From: Flavitalea sp964593835
GTDB taxonomy: Bacteria; Bacteroidota; Bacteroidia; Chitinophagales; Chitinophagaceae
Assembly: GCA_964593835.1 (NCBI GenBank)
Contig: CAZQIQ010000010.1
Span: 1-64,000, forward strand
Length of the DNA stretch: 64,000 nucleotides
Direction of reading: 5' to 3'
Position numbers and translations under genes: made by a program. The notes beneath the pieces are model-generated. The model was not told where the DNA came from, ran no database searches, and worked only from the letters and a program-made list of their open reading frames with translations. This document shows, one piece after another, positions 48,864 through 57,178 of the stretch; within the stretch, counting starts at the first letter, position 1, and the number at the start of each line of letters is the position of its first letter.

Positions 48864-49922
48864 TTATTTAGCGCATCTAAATCCTAAATTGTTGCTGGCA
48901 CTTGAAGTTTCTCCTTTACCTCTGCTACCCGCTTTATATCGATCACAATATTGATCACTGCACATGTAAGAACCTCCACGCTGGACATGTTTTGTTATAC
49001 CAGGTTCCATAGGATCATGGCTCGTGGAAGGGCCCTGAGGATTTTCCCTGGAACTGTTTTGGTAATAGTCGGGCCGGTACAAATCACTACACCATTCCCA
49101 TACATTTCCTTCCATATCATAAAGTCCGTTTTCATTAGAGGCAAAAGATTTTACCGGAGCTAATTCTTCGAAACCATCTTCGGCTGTATTTTTAACCGGA
49201 AAATTTCCCTGATAAATATTAGCTCTCCATTTTCCTTGCGGCTTTAATGATGCTCCCCAATAATATGTTAACTGTTCATCCTTTCCTCTCGCTGCAAATT
49301 CCCATTCAGCTTCAGTAGGTAATCTTTTTCCTGCCCATTTTGCATATGCTGCTGCATCTTCATAACAAACCTGGACAACCGGATAATTATCTTTTTCTTT
49401 TATGTCACTACCAGGACCTTTAGGATGTTTCCAATTAGCACCAGCAATATACTTCCACCATTGCAGAGGATCGTTTAATGTGGTAATATGAGCAGGGGGA
49501 TTAAAGACTGCAGAACCCGGCACCAGATTTTCAAGAGGAACTCCAGGAAAATCAGCTGGATTTAATTCTCTTTCAGCCACAGTCATATAACCTGTAGCTT
49601 TTACAAATTTAGCAAATTGCGCATTAGTTACTTCGTGAGCGTCCATCCAAAATCCGTCAACTTTAACTTTATGAAGAGGTTGTGCATCCTTAAATTCCTT
49701 ACTACCCATAATAAATTCGCCACCCTCTACCCATACCATATTTTTATTTTCAGCATTATTATCAATACCATCAGCTGATTTTGTTTCACCTATTGCCAAA
49801 GCTGCAGATCGCGAAGGGATTCGGGCACACACAGCATGATCAGCATGTTCGCCTTTTTCTTTACCGGAGTCAATACCACAGGCAAAAACAACAAAAAGTA
49901 AAAAAGGAAAAAATATTTTCAT
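48864..49922 (-). CDS. Formylglycine-generating enzyme (SUMF1/FGE), lipoprotein form
   Basis: The protein has 352 residues from the ATG at 49920-49922; a GTG just before is possible. The signal FPFLLFVVFACG carries a lipobox, so the mature protein would begin at Cys and be anchored to a membrane. The FGE fold is intact: MVWVEGGEFIMGSKEF, DAHEVTNAQFAKFVKATGY, RLPTEAEWEFAARG, NVWEWCSDLY. The active-site pair is in RGGSYMCSDQYCDRY (C321 and C326), spaced as in true, copper-dependent FGE. Many FGE-like proteins lack these Cys; this one has both. It should oxidise the Cys of the two sulfatases downstream. It lies 283 bases upstream of susC on the same strand. Confidence 0.93.
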   Translation of the reverse strand: MKIFFPFLLFVVFACGIDSGKEKGEHADHAVCARIPSRSAALAIGETKSADGIDNNAENKNMVWVEGGEFIMGSKEFKDAQPLHKVKVDGFWMDAHEVTNAQFAKFVKATGYMTVAERELNPADFPGVPLENLVPGSAVFNPPAHITTLNDPLQWWKYIAGANWKHPKGPGSDIKEKDNYPVVQVCYEDAAAYAKWAGKRLPTEAEWEFAARGKDEQLTYYWGASLKPQGKWRANIYQGNFPVKNTAEDGFEELAPVKSFASNENGLYDMEGNVWEWCSDLYRPDYYQNSSRENPQGPSTSHDPMEPGITKHVQRGGSYMCSDQYCDRYKAGSRGKGETSSASNNLGFRCAK

Positions 49923-50070
49923 CACCTTAACCGATTATTAAATTTTATTAAAGTAAGATTCTCATCATAACCTGACACAACAAACTATTAATAACAATCA
50001 TATCTACTTGCTCCGATCGTTCGCTATACTATAAACACGATGTTTTACTTTAATTTGTTATTTAAATAAA

Positions 50071-50337
50071 TTAGGCAGGTATCAACTCTGATATATCTAT
50101 ATATCTAAGATAGGGATCTACAATACCCTCTAATCCCACTCGTGTTATAATTAATCTGATTGATTCATTAATAGAGCTTAGTTCTGCTAGTACCTCCACA
50201 TAAAAATCATTCACACGATATAAATAGAACCTGTCACCACCATCAGGTCTCTCAGCCACTAACACGCCATAAAACTGAATATATTTTAACTGGTCCGATT
50301 TGTATAACCTGATAAAATGATCGATTGTGATGGACAT
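50071..50337 (-). CDS. Small hypothetical protein
   Basis: The protein has 88 residues without signal peptide or membrane segment. It has alternating strands and an acidic C-terminus (YLRYIDISELIPA), with YLYRVNDFYVEVL in the middle. I do not recognise the family. The composition is protein-like and the frame is well separated from neighbours, so I consider it real. The tRNA-like structure lies just upstream. Confidence 0.6.
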   Translation of the reverse strand: MSITIDHFIRLYKSDQLKYIQFYGVLVAERPDGGDRFYLYRVNDFYVEVLAELSSINESIRLIITRVGLEGIVDPYLRYIDISELIPA

Positions 50338-50351
50338 AAGGTTAATTATTA

Positions 50352-50415
50352 GTGGTTACGGCCGGTCTCGAACCAGCTTCAGAGAAAACCCTGCCCTGCC
50401 CGCCAAGTCGTAACA
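50352..50415 (-). ncRNA. tRNA-like structured RNA candidate (not a canonical tRNA)
   Basis: Read on the minus strand, GTTACG (50414-50409) pairs with CGTAAC (50360-50355), closing a 60-base element. Inside are a hairpin CAGGG-TTTT-CTCTG (50393-50380) and a T-arm-like hairpin GCTGG-TTCGAGA-CCGGC (50377-50361), where TTCGAGA is a good T-loop. The stretch is GC-rich within AT-rich DNA. The anticodon-like hairpin has only four loop bases, and a D-arm cannot be folded. The total length of about 62 is too short for a normal tRNA. It could be a tRNA remnant, a trans-acting RNA or an element of the 5' region of the small gene that follows. Confidence 0.4.
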
Positions 50416-50434
50416 CTTTATTTTATTTAATAGT

Positions 50435-50854
50435 TCAATTGAAATCGGCAGAAAGAGATCTGGTCACCAATGTGTTGGTTTTTAAATAAATCTGTCTTTT
50501 AATTGCATGTTTCCCATCTGTGACTGTAAGAAAGTAAATACCATCTTCAGCCTGAGCCAGATTAAACCTTTTACGAAAAAGAGCAGATGTTGTTTCAAAA
50601 CTATATAGATTTCCGTCTATTCCTTTTATACTAAGCTGCAACTTATGCTGTTGTGGATTCTTAAGTAAAAGAATGAATTTCTCACTGTTATCATCCAGTA
50701 CAATATCAACAATAAATGGTTCATGAGTAATTGTTGAATTCGTTGAAGACAACGCTGCAACATGATTTTTTTTTGCATTTAATGGTAATATAAATATTAA
50801 CAACAAAGCAATATTCCATAGTACCCTTAAGGATACTCTATTAAAGACTCTCAT
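50435..50854 (-). CDS. Small exported beta-rich protein
   Basis: The protein has 139 residues with a signal peptide or anchor (WNIALLLIFILPLNA). The mature domain ends in a strand series (NLAQAEDGIYFLTVTDG, then IKRQIYLK) that resembles the end of T9SS sorting or Por-secretion domains but lacks the full motif. It is a DUF3244-like small periplasmic protein at best. No partner is evident; the tRNA-like element lies behind it. Confidence 0.65.
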   Translation of the reverse strand: MRVFNRVSLRVLWNIALLLIFILPLNAKKNHVAALSSTNSTITHEPFIVDIVLDDNSEKFILLLKNPQQHKLQLSIKGIDGNLYSFETTSALFRKRFNLAQAEDGIYFLTVTDGKHAIKRQIYLKTNTLVTRSLSADFN

Positions 50855-51208
50855 AAATAATAATTTGAAATGATCGAAATAAAAATATCATCGGTTGAAA
50901 AGTATATTCAACAACAGAAGGCCATTGAGTAAGTCCGGTAGATGGAATATTTAAACTTCATAAATCTTGAATAGGTAAGTATTGCAAAGATAAATGATTT
51001 TATTTTAGTCTACCAAATCAATAGACTTTTAATTAACTATTATTTTAGCTTTTATCAGGACTTTTTACTGTAGCGTATAAAGAAACGCCAATCTATTACA
51101 GATAGCTATATATTGTTCGCTACCAATAGTGAAATGTTATGGATGGGAAGACAACAATTCTGATATATATGGTATATTTGCCGTTTGTCTTAACCAAAAT
51201 CCTCAAAC
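50855..51208. other. Divergent intergenic region with the CotH-gene promoter
   Basis: About 350 AT-rich bases separate divergent genes. Only the TAnnTTTG box at 51173-51180 stands out. No ORF or repeat was seen. Confidence 0.5.
51173..51180 (+). promoter_or_regulatory. TAnnTTTG -7 box of the CotH-family gene
   Basis: TATATTTG is a perfect match to the Bacteroidota -7 element and lies 29 bases before the TTG start codon at 51209. This supports the unusual TTG start, because transcription would begin at about 51187. A -33 TTTG is not clear. Confidence 0.55.
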
Positions 51209-53329
51209 TTGAGAAAATATTTACTATTCCTATTGTTAGCTGGCATTTCAAATTTTGCGATTGCTCAAGTTCAATTGACTAACCTCCCCAGTCTGTATTT
51301 TACCACAGAAAACAACGCACCTGTTAATAGCAAGGAAACTTATACCAAAGGGAGTCTGAAAATAATGGGAGGCACACATGACGAAGGATATTACGATGGC
51401 GAAATTGAGATAAGAGGTAGAGGGAATTCGACATGGGGAATGGCAAAAAAGCCTTATAGGGTAAGGTTAAAAAATAAATACCAAATGCTTGGCCTTCCTG
51501 CTAAGGAAAGAAACTGGGTATTATTGGCTAATTATGCCGATAAGTCCTTGTTAAGGAATGCTTTAGCTTTTGAAATCAGTAAGTTTATGGGATTTGGCTT
51601 CACACCAGCTTACAAATTTGTTGATGTCTTTATCAATGATGAGTATCAGGGAAATTACATGCTTACTGATCATATGGAAGTCAAGCCCAAAAGAGTAGAA
51701 GTAGAAGAACAATCGCCGGATAATACCACAGAACCTGACATTACCGGAGGTTATCTTTTGGAGGTAGATGGATGGGCTGATCAGGAACCTGTCTGGTTTG
51801 CGACAACACGCAACACTAAAGTCACGATAAAATTTCCAAGTGACGATGATATCAACACACAACAAAGAAACTACATAGCCAATTATGTACAGACTTTTGA
51901 AAATATGTTGTTTAGCGAATCTTATCAGGACAGCATTAATAGTTACAGGCAGTATGTGGATATAAAGTCGATGGTAGACTACTATATACTAAGTGAACTT
52001 ACATCAAATCCTGATTGTTTTTGGAGCACCTATATGTATAAACGTTTTAATGATCCTAAACTTTATACTGGTCCCGTGTGGGATTTTGATATCGCTTTTA
52101 ATAACGACAGAAGATTAGGTGATATCAGCTATAAATATATGCTTGATTATGCCTATACAAACCGCTGGCATACCCGATTATTAAGTGATCCATATTTTTT
52201 TCAGCAGGTAAGATCGAGATGGGAAGAACTTAAAACAACGGGCCTATTACAAAAACTGGAACAAGTAAGTGATAGTCTGGTTAATATACTTGATGCATCA
52301 CAACAAGAAAATTATCAGCGGTGGCCAACGTTAAATCAAATCGTATACAATGAATTAGCAGCAAGGGGATCTTACGCTAACGAAGTAAAATTTGTAAAAG
52401 ATTTTGTAAGTAATCGATTTGAATGGCTGAACCTGCAATGGCAGGGCCTTGATACAGGTAAATACTTTAATATTATCAACAGTGTCTCTTTAAAATATCT
52501 TGACGTAATACAGAACAATCAAGATGATATTCAGACTATACAAAAAGATAGCAGTGGCACTTATGCTCAACTATGGAAATTTGTTAACCTAAACAATGGT
52601 TATTATCAACTTGTTCAGCACTCCAGTAATAAAGTTTTATATGATGGCGGAACAAATACAAGTGGAAGTATTTTAACGCTTGATTCTTCAGATCTTTCTA
52701 ATGAGCGTCAACAATGGAGAATTATTTATATGGGAGACAAGTTTAGCATAACGAATAAAATAACCAAAAATGCTGTTGGATTAAATAGCAGCTCAACAGC
52801 AGAAAACGCCCCTGTAGTGCAGCTAAATAACAATAGTTATACTGACCCTCTGCAACAGTGGCAATTGCTAATTAGTCCTAATCAACCACAACCTGAGGAA
52901 GAACCAGAAGAAGAGCCGGAACCGGAAGAGGAAAATCCAGGAGAAAATCCTGGTGAAAATGAGCAGCCTGGTGAGGGTGAAAATCCAGACGGAGAAAACC
53001 CTGGCGAAAATGAACAACCTGGTGAGGGTGAGAATCCGGAAGAAGAAAATCCTGATAACAATACTCCCACTATTACTAAACTTTATCCCAATCCGGTTAT
53101 TAAACAATGGAATATTGTTTTAGAATTTAACACTACCGTTGCTGAACAAACACAAATCATGATTTACAGTAAGGATGGTAAACGTGTCAGACAGATTAAT
53201 AAAGGTATTGTACCTGTGGGCAACCAGCGCTTTTTAATACCAGTTGGTGATCTTAGTCCAGGTTTATATTTTATTAAATTAATTTCTAAGTCGCAATCAT
53301 TCACCAGAAAAATATATGTATTAAAATAG
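51209..53329 (+). CDS. CotH-kinase-type surface protein with ricin-like domain and T9SS sorting signal
   Basis: The protein has 706 residues. TTG is the only plausible start, and it opens the signal peptide MRKYLLFLLLAGISNFAIA. The CotH domain (about 40-405) shows IEIRGRGNSTWGMAKKPYR, KERNWVLLANYADKSLLRN, and GGYLLEVDGWA. About 415-555 resembles a ricin B-type trefoil with Q-x-W ends (AQLWKF, RQQWRI, LQQWQL). Then comes a Pro/Glu/Gly/Asn linker of about 60 residues with two 17-residue repeats, followed by the T9SS sorting domain (KLYPNPV ... LSPGLYFIKLI). It is probably secreted through T9SS and binds sugars. CotH kinases can phosphorylate proteins, but kinase activity here is unproven. Confidence 0.86.
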   Translation: MRKYLLFLLLAGISNFAIAQVQLTNLPSLYFTTENNAPVNSKETYTKGSLKIMGGTHDEGYYDGEIEIRGRGNSTWGMAKKPYRVRLKNKYQMLGLPAKERNWVLLANYADKSLLRNALAFEISKFMGFGFTPAYKFVDVFINDEYQGNYMLTDHMEVKPKRVEVEEQSPDNTTEPDITGGYLLEVDGWADQEPVWFATTRNTKVTIKFPSDDDINTQQRNYIANYVQTFENMLFSESYQDSINSYRQYVDIKSMVDYYILSELTSNPDCFWSTYMYKRFNDPKLYTGPVWDFDIAFNNDRRLGDISYKYMLDYAYTNRWHTRLLSDPYFFQQVRSRWEELKTTGLLQKLEQVSDSLVNILDASQQENYQRWPTLNQIVYNELAARGSYANEVKFVKDFVSNRFEWLNLQWQGLDTGKYFNIINSVSLKYLDVIQNNQDDIQTIQKDSSGTYAQLWKFVNLNNGYYQLVQHSSNKVLYDGGTNTSGSILTLDSSDLSNERQQWRIIYMGDKFSITNKITKNAVGLNSSSTAENAPVVQLNNNSYTDPLQQWQLLISPNQPQPEEEPEEEPEPEEENPGENPGENEQPGEGENPDGENPGENEQPGEGENPEEENPDNNTPTITKLYPNPVIKQWNIVLEFNTTVAEQTQIMIYSKDGKRVRQINKGIVPVGNQRFLIPVGDLSPGLYFIKLISKSQSFTRKIYVLK

Positions 53330-53379
53330 AAGTGAATCTACTATACAAGGATAAATAGTTAATGTTGGCGTATTTTACG

Positions 53380-54369
53380 CTAAACATGCGACTGTCCGGA
53401 TAGTAGATTTTCCAGCGTTTTTCCCAGGATAAGCTGCTTGTCGTTTTTATTTATAAAGTCACAATGATTTCTCAACACCTCCAGAGATTGCTGATAGGTC
53501 ATATAAAAATTTACAACAGGAAAATCTGATCCCCATACCATTCTTCCTGCAAATTTTTCATAACATGCTTTGTACACCCACAATGTGTCAGCATAAGGAT
53601 ATTCATATTTTTTGTCGTTTGCACTAACATAAGCAAATCCAGAAAATTTAAGATAAATGTTGGGATAGCTGGCTGACAACAGCACTTCTTCTACATTTTT
53701 AACAGCATCATCTCCATAACATTTTAATCCAGACATATGATGACAAAGTATTGGCATTTTTGGAAATCGTTCAGCAATTTTCCTTAATACAGCTTGTTGC
53801 CTGGGATAACAAGCCACACTGAATATCATTCCTGCTTCATTAGCCAAAGAAAGAAAATCAATACCATCACGCGTGTTTAACCATGACGCATCATCTTTTT
53901 CTGATAAATAATGAGTGAAGCCTTTAGGATGAAATGTAGAAATCATCTTTTCCATCCTTTTCGCTGCTCCTGATTGATGATGAGTAGCACTCCACACTGA
54001 ATCAATATCAGCAAACTGATGTAAACGACCCGGATATTTACTGATTGCAGAAGCTACATATTCATTATTATCAGGATTATGTTCTATTTCAGCACTTACA
54101 ATTGTAGCCTGTTGCACATGATGAATATCCATTTGATGAATAAGTTGTTCTACAGTACCACGTGATAAAGGGTCAGGAACTGCAGGAGAATAAGGCCAAT
54201 AATTCCATGCATGGCAATGAGAATCTATAATAAGTTCGTTAGAAGAAGGAACTGCCAGAGGTTTTTGAAATGCTGATTTTACAAATGATGGTCCGATTAA
54301 TACACCGGCACCAGCAAAAACTGTATTCTTTATAAAATTTCTTCTTTGAATATTTTTTCTGTAATGCAT
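53380..54369 (-). CDS. Amidohydrolase-2 family enzyme with Tat-like N-terminus (lactonase-like)
   Basis: The protein has 329 residues. The N-terminus RRNFIKNTVFAGAGVLIGP has a twin-arginine pattern. IDSHCHAW (about 47-54) has the metal His pair. MPILCHHMSG supplies another His and GRMVWGSDFPV the final Asp. This is the amidohydrolase-2 layout, used by sugar lactonases such as L-fuconolactonase and by 2-pyrone-4,6-dicarboxylate lactonase. The neighbourhood of GH127 and sugar isomerase-like genes suggests action on a sugar lactone. It converges on the CotH-type gene with 50 bases between stops. Confidence 0.82.
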   Translation of the reverse strand: MHYRKNIQRRNFIKNTVFAGAGVLIGPSFVKSAFQKPLAVPSSNELIIDSHCHAWNYWPYSPAVPDPLSRGTVEQLIHQMDIHHVQQATIVSAEIEHNPDNNEYVASAISKYPGRLHQFADIDSVWSATHHQSGAAKRMEKMISTFHPKGFTHYLSEKDDASWLNTRDGIDFLSLANEAGMIFSVACYPRQQAVLRKIAERFPKMPILCHHMSGLKCYGDDAVKNVEEVLLSASYPNIYLKFSGFAYVSANDKKYEYPYADTLWVYKACYEKFAGRMVWGSDFPVVNFYMTYQQSLEVLRNHCDFINKNDKQLILGKTLENLLSGQSHV

Positions 54370-54899
54370 TTACCTAAACTTACTTTAATATAAAATATAT
54401 TTTAAATTATCATCACTACACACTGATCACATTTGAGAAGAATAACAGTTGTTTAATTCATTAATTCACTGATGTTAATCCTGAAAACCAATGATTTAAT
54501 TTCTATACACCTATACTAAATATAAATCATTCTCCTTAAATAAATGCCTTAACCTAACACTCAACTGTACAACAATTAACAACTATTCATCCACACTAAA
54601 AGTTTCAATCCTTAATGTACTAAAACTATAAATCATTCAATTTAAATAAACTCCTTAACCTAACACTCAACCGTATAACAATTAACAATTATTCATCCAC
54701 CCAAAAAACAACACTCATTAATTTACTAAAAATGTAAATCATTCTCCTTAATTAAATCCTTATACCAAACACTTAATCGTACAAACAATTAACAACTATT
54801 CATCTACCCTAAAAGTTTAAATCCTTAATGTACTAAAACTATAAATCATTCACTTTAAATAAACTCCATAACCTAGCACTAAACCGTAAAAATCGCTCA
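54370..54899. other. Gene-free stretch dominated by a 106-bp tandem repeat
   Basis: The 530 bases between the GH127 and amidohydrolase genes have no ORF. Most of it is the repeat array listed separately. The first 130 bases show nothing distinct. Confidence 0.7.
54510..54895. repeat. Four-copy tandem repeat, period 106-107 bp
   Basis: The phrase TATAAATCATT or its variant recurs at 54521, 54627, 54733 and 54840, giving periods of 106, 106 and 107. Each unit continues in the same order: CTCCTTAAATAAA, CTTAACCTAACACTCAACCGTA, AACAATTAACAACTATTCATC, and CTTAATGTACTAAAA. The strand shown is very poor in G. The array ends near the stop codon of the GH127 gene, where the last copy is cut short. 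No coding frame runs through it. Confidence 0.85.
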
Positions 54900-57044
54900 T
54901 TATTCTACTACTGTAAAAGCGACTATCCTTAATTTAGTAAATCCGTAAGGCACAAGCGTAATAGATTGTATTTTTTTATTTACTCTACCACGGTAAAGCC
55001 CTGACCTATCTCCTACCGGCTGATATAATATTTCCCTGTCTAATTTCCAGTCAGGTAATTTTTTTGCCGCAGCCGTAATTTCATATGGAGCATTTTCCAG
55101 GCTCCACCCAAATTTATCCGGTGTTCTTTTCTTATTAATAATAAACAAAGACGAATCCTTGATTTGTTTTTCCAAAAGGCCATAATTCCAATCCGATTTT
55201 GGATAAACACTATAATACTCTCCTGCTTCAGGATGAAGGCCCTTTTTCCATTTTTCCTCTATTTTCAAAGCATATACTAATGGCCCACGCTCTATAGTTC
55301 TTGAATTAGATGCCCATCTCGAGACTGTAATATTCATAGGCATATGTAAGAGAATGGTATCATTATTCTTCCATTTTCTCTCTATAGTAACAAGCTGACC
55401 ACCTTTTTCTTTTTTTACCACTTCTCCGTTTATATGAATTTCTGCTTCGTTACACCATGACGGAATTCTGAATGTCCAGGGAAAACTCAATTCATTAACA
55501 GCAGACAAAACAAAAGTTACCCTGTCATCAAAAGGATATTCAGTAATCTCTTTGATGCGAACTTGTTCTTCTTTTATTTTAATGTTCACCGATGAAGGTG
55601 CATACATAAATGTTGCAATTCCATTTTCAGGTGTTTTATGCCAAAGATGAGAAGCAAATTTTGTCCATCCCTGATGCATGTTTGTATAACAACAGGTATA
55701 TCCACTTTTTGTACCAAATACATTTGACATACCGTTATATTGTGTAACAGAAAAATTAAAAGCACCACGGGTTACATGTACCTGGTTAGGAATTTGAAAA
55801 TATTGTTTGTATTGATAATCGTCAGTAGTCTGTGCCGGCAATACATTAAAAGTCATTCTTTCCAGCGCATCCATATATTTTATGTCACCTGTAATCTCGA
55901 TGATTTTTTCCAGCGAAAACATTGACTCAACTATTGTACATAATTCTGTCCCCTGCGTAAGTTGCGAACCGTGGAGATCTTCATCCCCTGAAAAAATACC
56001 ATTCGGCAAACCATGCAAGGTCATCAGATCATGCCATGCCTGTAATTGCGTTTCGAGTAATTTTTTATCTCTTAATCGCAAATATTGTATTGCAGGATCT
56101 TTTAGTCCCATAGCGACATTTACGGAATGTCTTTGCATGACGTTTTTATCGTCTACATGGAGTGCAGCATTCATTAACATATTCCTTTCTTCAAACCATT
56201 TGCTCCAGGAATAAGATTGGACCGATATTAATTCGGCAAGCTCAAATAAATAACTTTCTTGAGTTATCCCATATAACCATTGTATGAGCATTAAATTTTC
56301 AACTCCTCTTGCTTCTGACCAGCCCGTCCATTTACCTATTTTACATTTTTTGATTGATGAAAGCTGATAATTAAAATAAGCTTTCATCAACGATATAACC
56401 CTTTCATCATTGGTAGCAGAATAATATTGCTGCAAAACTTTCAGCATTACCATTTTGGGCCACCAGTCTTCTCCTGCTTCACAATTCTCAGCGATAATGG
56501 AAATATTTTTTTTCTCAGCATTTGTTATAGGACCGAAATATCCTGAGGGGCGTTGATGGGTAATTACCCATTCTATATATTTATACACCTTCTTCTGAAG
56601 AACAGTATCATCTAAAAGATACGCTAGTGGTGTTGCACCATCCAGCCAATAGGGAGTTTCTTCCCAATTATCACCTTCTCCTCCCAGCCAGCCGTTATCA
56701 TTTTTTATCTTATCATATAACTCATCCAAATGTCCTGAAGAACCGTTACGCATATTATTTAACTGCTGAAACAGCCATCCCTCGGGACGAACCTCACTCA
56801 GGGTAAAAGCAGGATATAAGGGATCATATATTAGCGGATCAACGATTTTATTTTTCGAATTACTGTCTGATCCTCCCTTATGACTTGAATTGTTATATAA
56901 TATATGTGCTGAAGTATTTTGCCCGTCCTTCTTTACATACACTATTCTTTTATTATTCCTCATCTGAGCGTTGACAATTATCGATGATGATAAACAAAAA
57001 AGCAATATTGCAGACAGACCTAATCGTGAACAAATTTTATCCAT
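54900..57044 (-). CDS. GH127-type (DUF1680) glycoside hydrolase, beta-L-arabinofuranosidase-like
   Basis: The protein has 714 residues with an N-terminal signal (LGLSAILLFCLSSSIIVNA). The (alpha/alpha)6 barrel shows EVRPEGWLFQQLNNM, WEETPYWLDGATPLAYLL and GTELCTIVESMFSLE, which contains a zinc Glu/Cys. GYTCCYTNMHQGWTKF has the adjacent Cys pair, of which one is the nucleophile in GH127. C-terminal beta domains follow (WTFRIPSWCNEAEI). The family removes beta-L-arabinofuranose or related sugars. The family is large, so GH146 or another specificity is possible. A TIM-barrel isomerase gene lies upstream on the same strand at a distance of 134 bases. Confidence 0.85.
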   Translation of the reverse strand: MDKICSRLGLSAILLFCLSSSIIVNAQMRNNKRIVYVKKDGQNTSAHILYNNSSHKGGSDSNSKNKIVDPLIYDPLYPAFTLSEVRPEGWLFQQLNNMRNGSSGHLDELYDKIKNDNGWLGGEGDNWEETPYWLDGATPLAYLLDDTVLQKKVYKYIEWVITHQRPSGYFGPITNAEKKNISIIAENCEAGEDWWPKMVMLKVLQQYYSATNDERVISLMKAYFNYQLSSIKKCKIGKWTGWSEARGVENLMLIQWLYGITQESYLFELAELISVQSYSWSKWFEERNMLMNAALHVDDKNVMQRHSVNVAMGLKDPAIQYLRLRDKKLLETQLQAWHDLMTLHGLPNGIFSGDEDLHGSQLTQGTELCTIVESMFSLEKIIEITGDIKYMDALERMTFNVLPAQTTDDYQYKQYFQIPNQVHVTRGAFNFSVTQYNGMSNVFGTKSGYTCCYTNMHQGWTKFASHLWHKTPENGIATFMYAPSSVNIKIKEEQVRIKEITEYPFDDRVTFVLSAVNELSFPWTFRIPSWCNEAEIHINGEVVKKEKGGQLVTIERKWKNNDTILLHMPMNITVSRWASNSRTIERGPLVYALKIEEKWKKGLHPEAGEYYSVYPKSDWNYGLLEKQIKDSSLFIINKKRTPDKFGWSLENAPYEITAAAKKLPDWKLDREILYQPVGDRSGLYRGRVNKKIQSITLVPYGFTKLRIVAFTVVE

Positions 57045-57178
57045 ATGAAAGAAATAATCAGTTTATTATATTAAACATAAAGGCACTTGATTGATAAGGT
57101 TATCTACAAACACAACAAATAATAAAATTTTCAGCTCAAATATTACATGCTACTATGTTATAAACAAAACACTCAGAA

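Noticed and set aside
50352..50415. Ordinary tRNA gene
   Set aside because: About 62 bases only, no D-arm, and no seven-base anticodon loop; kept only as a tRNA-like candidate.
52868..53107. Antisense Ser/Gly- or Phe-rich frames
   Set aside because: They are shadows of the Gly/Glu/Asn/Pro linker repeats in the CotH-type gene.
54510..54895. Considered as a CRISPR array or coding repeat
   Set aside because: The whole 106-bp unit is conserved rather than only a short repeat, and no long frame runs through it.
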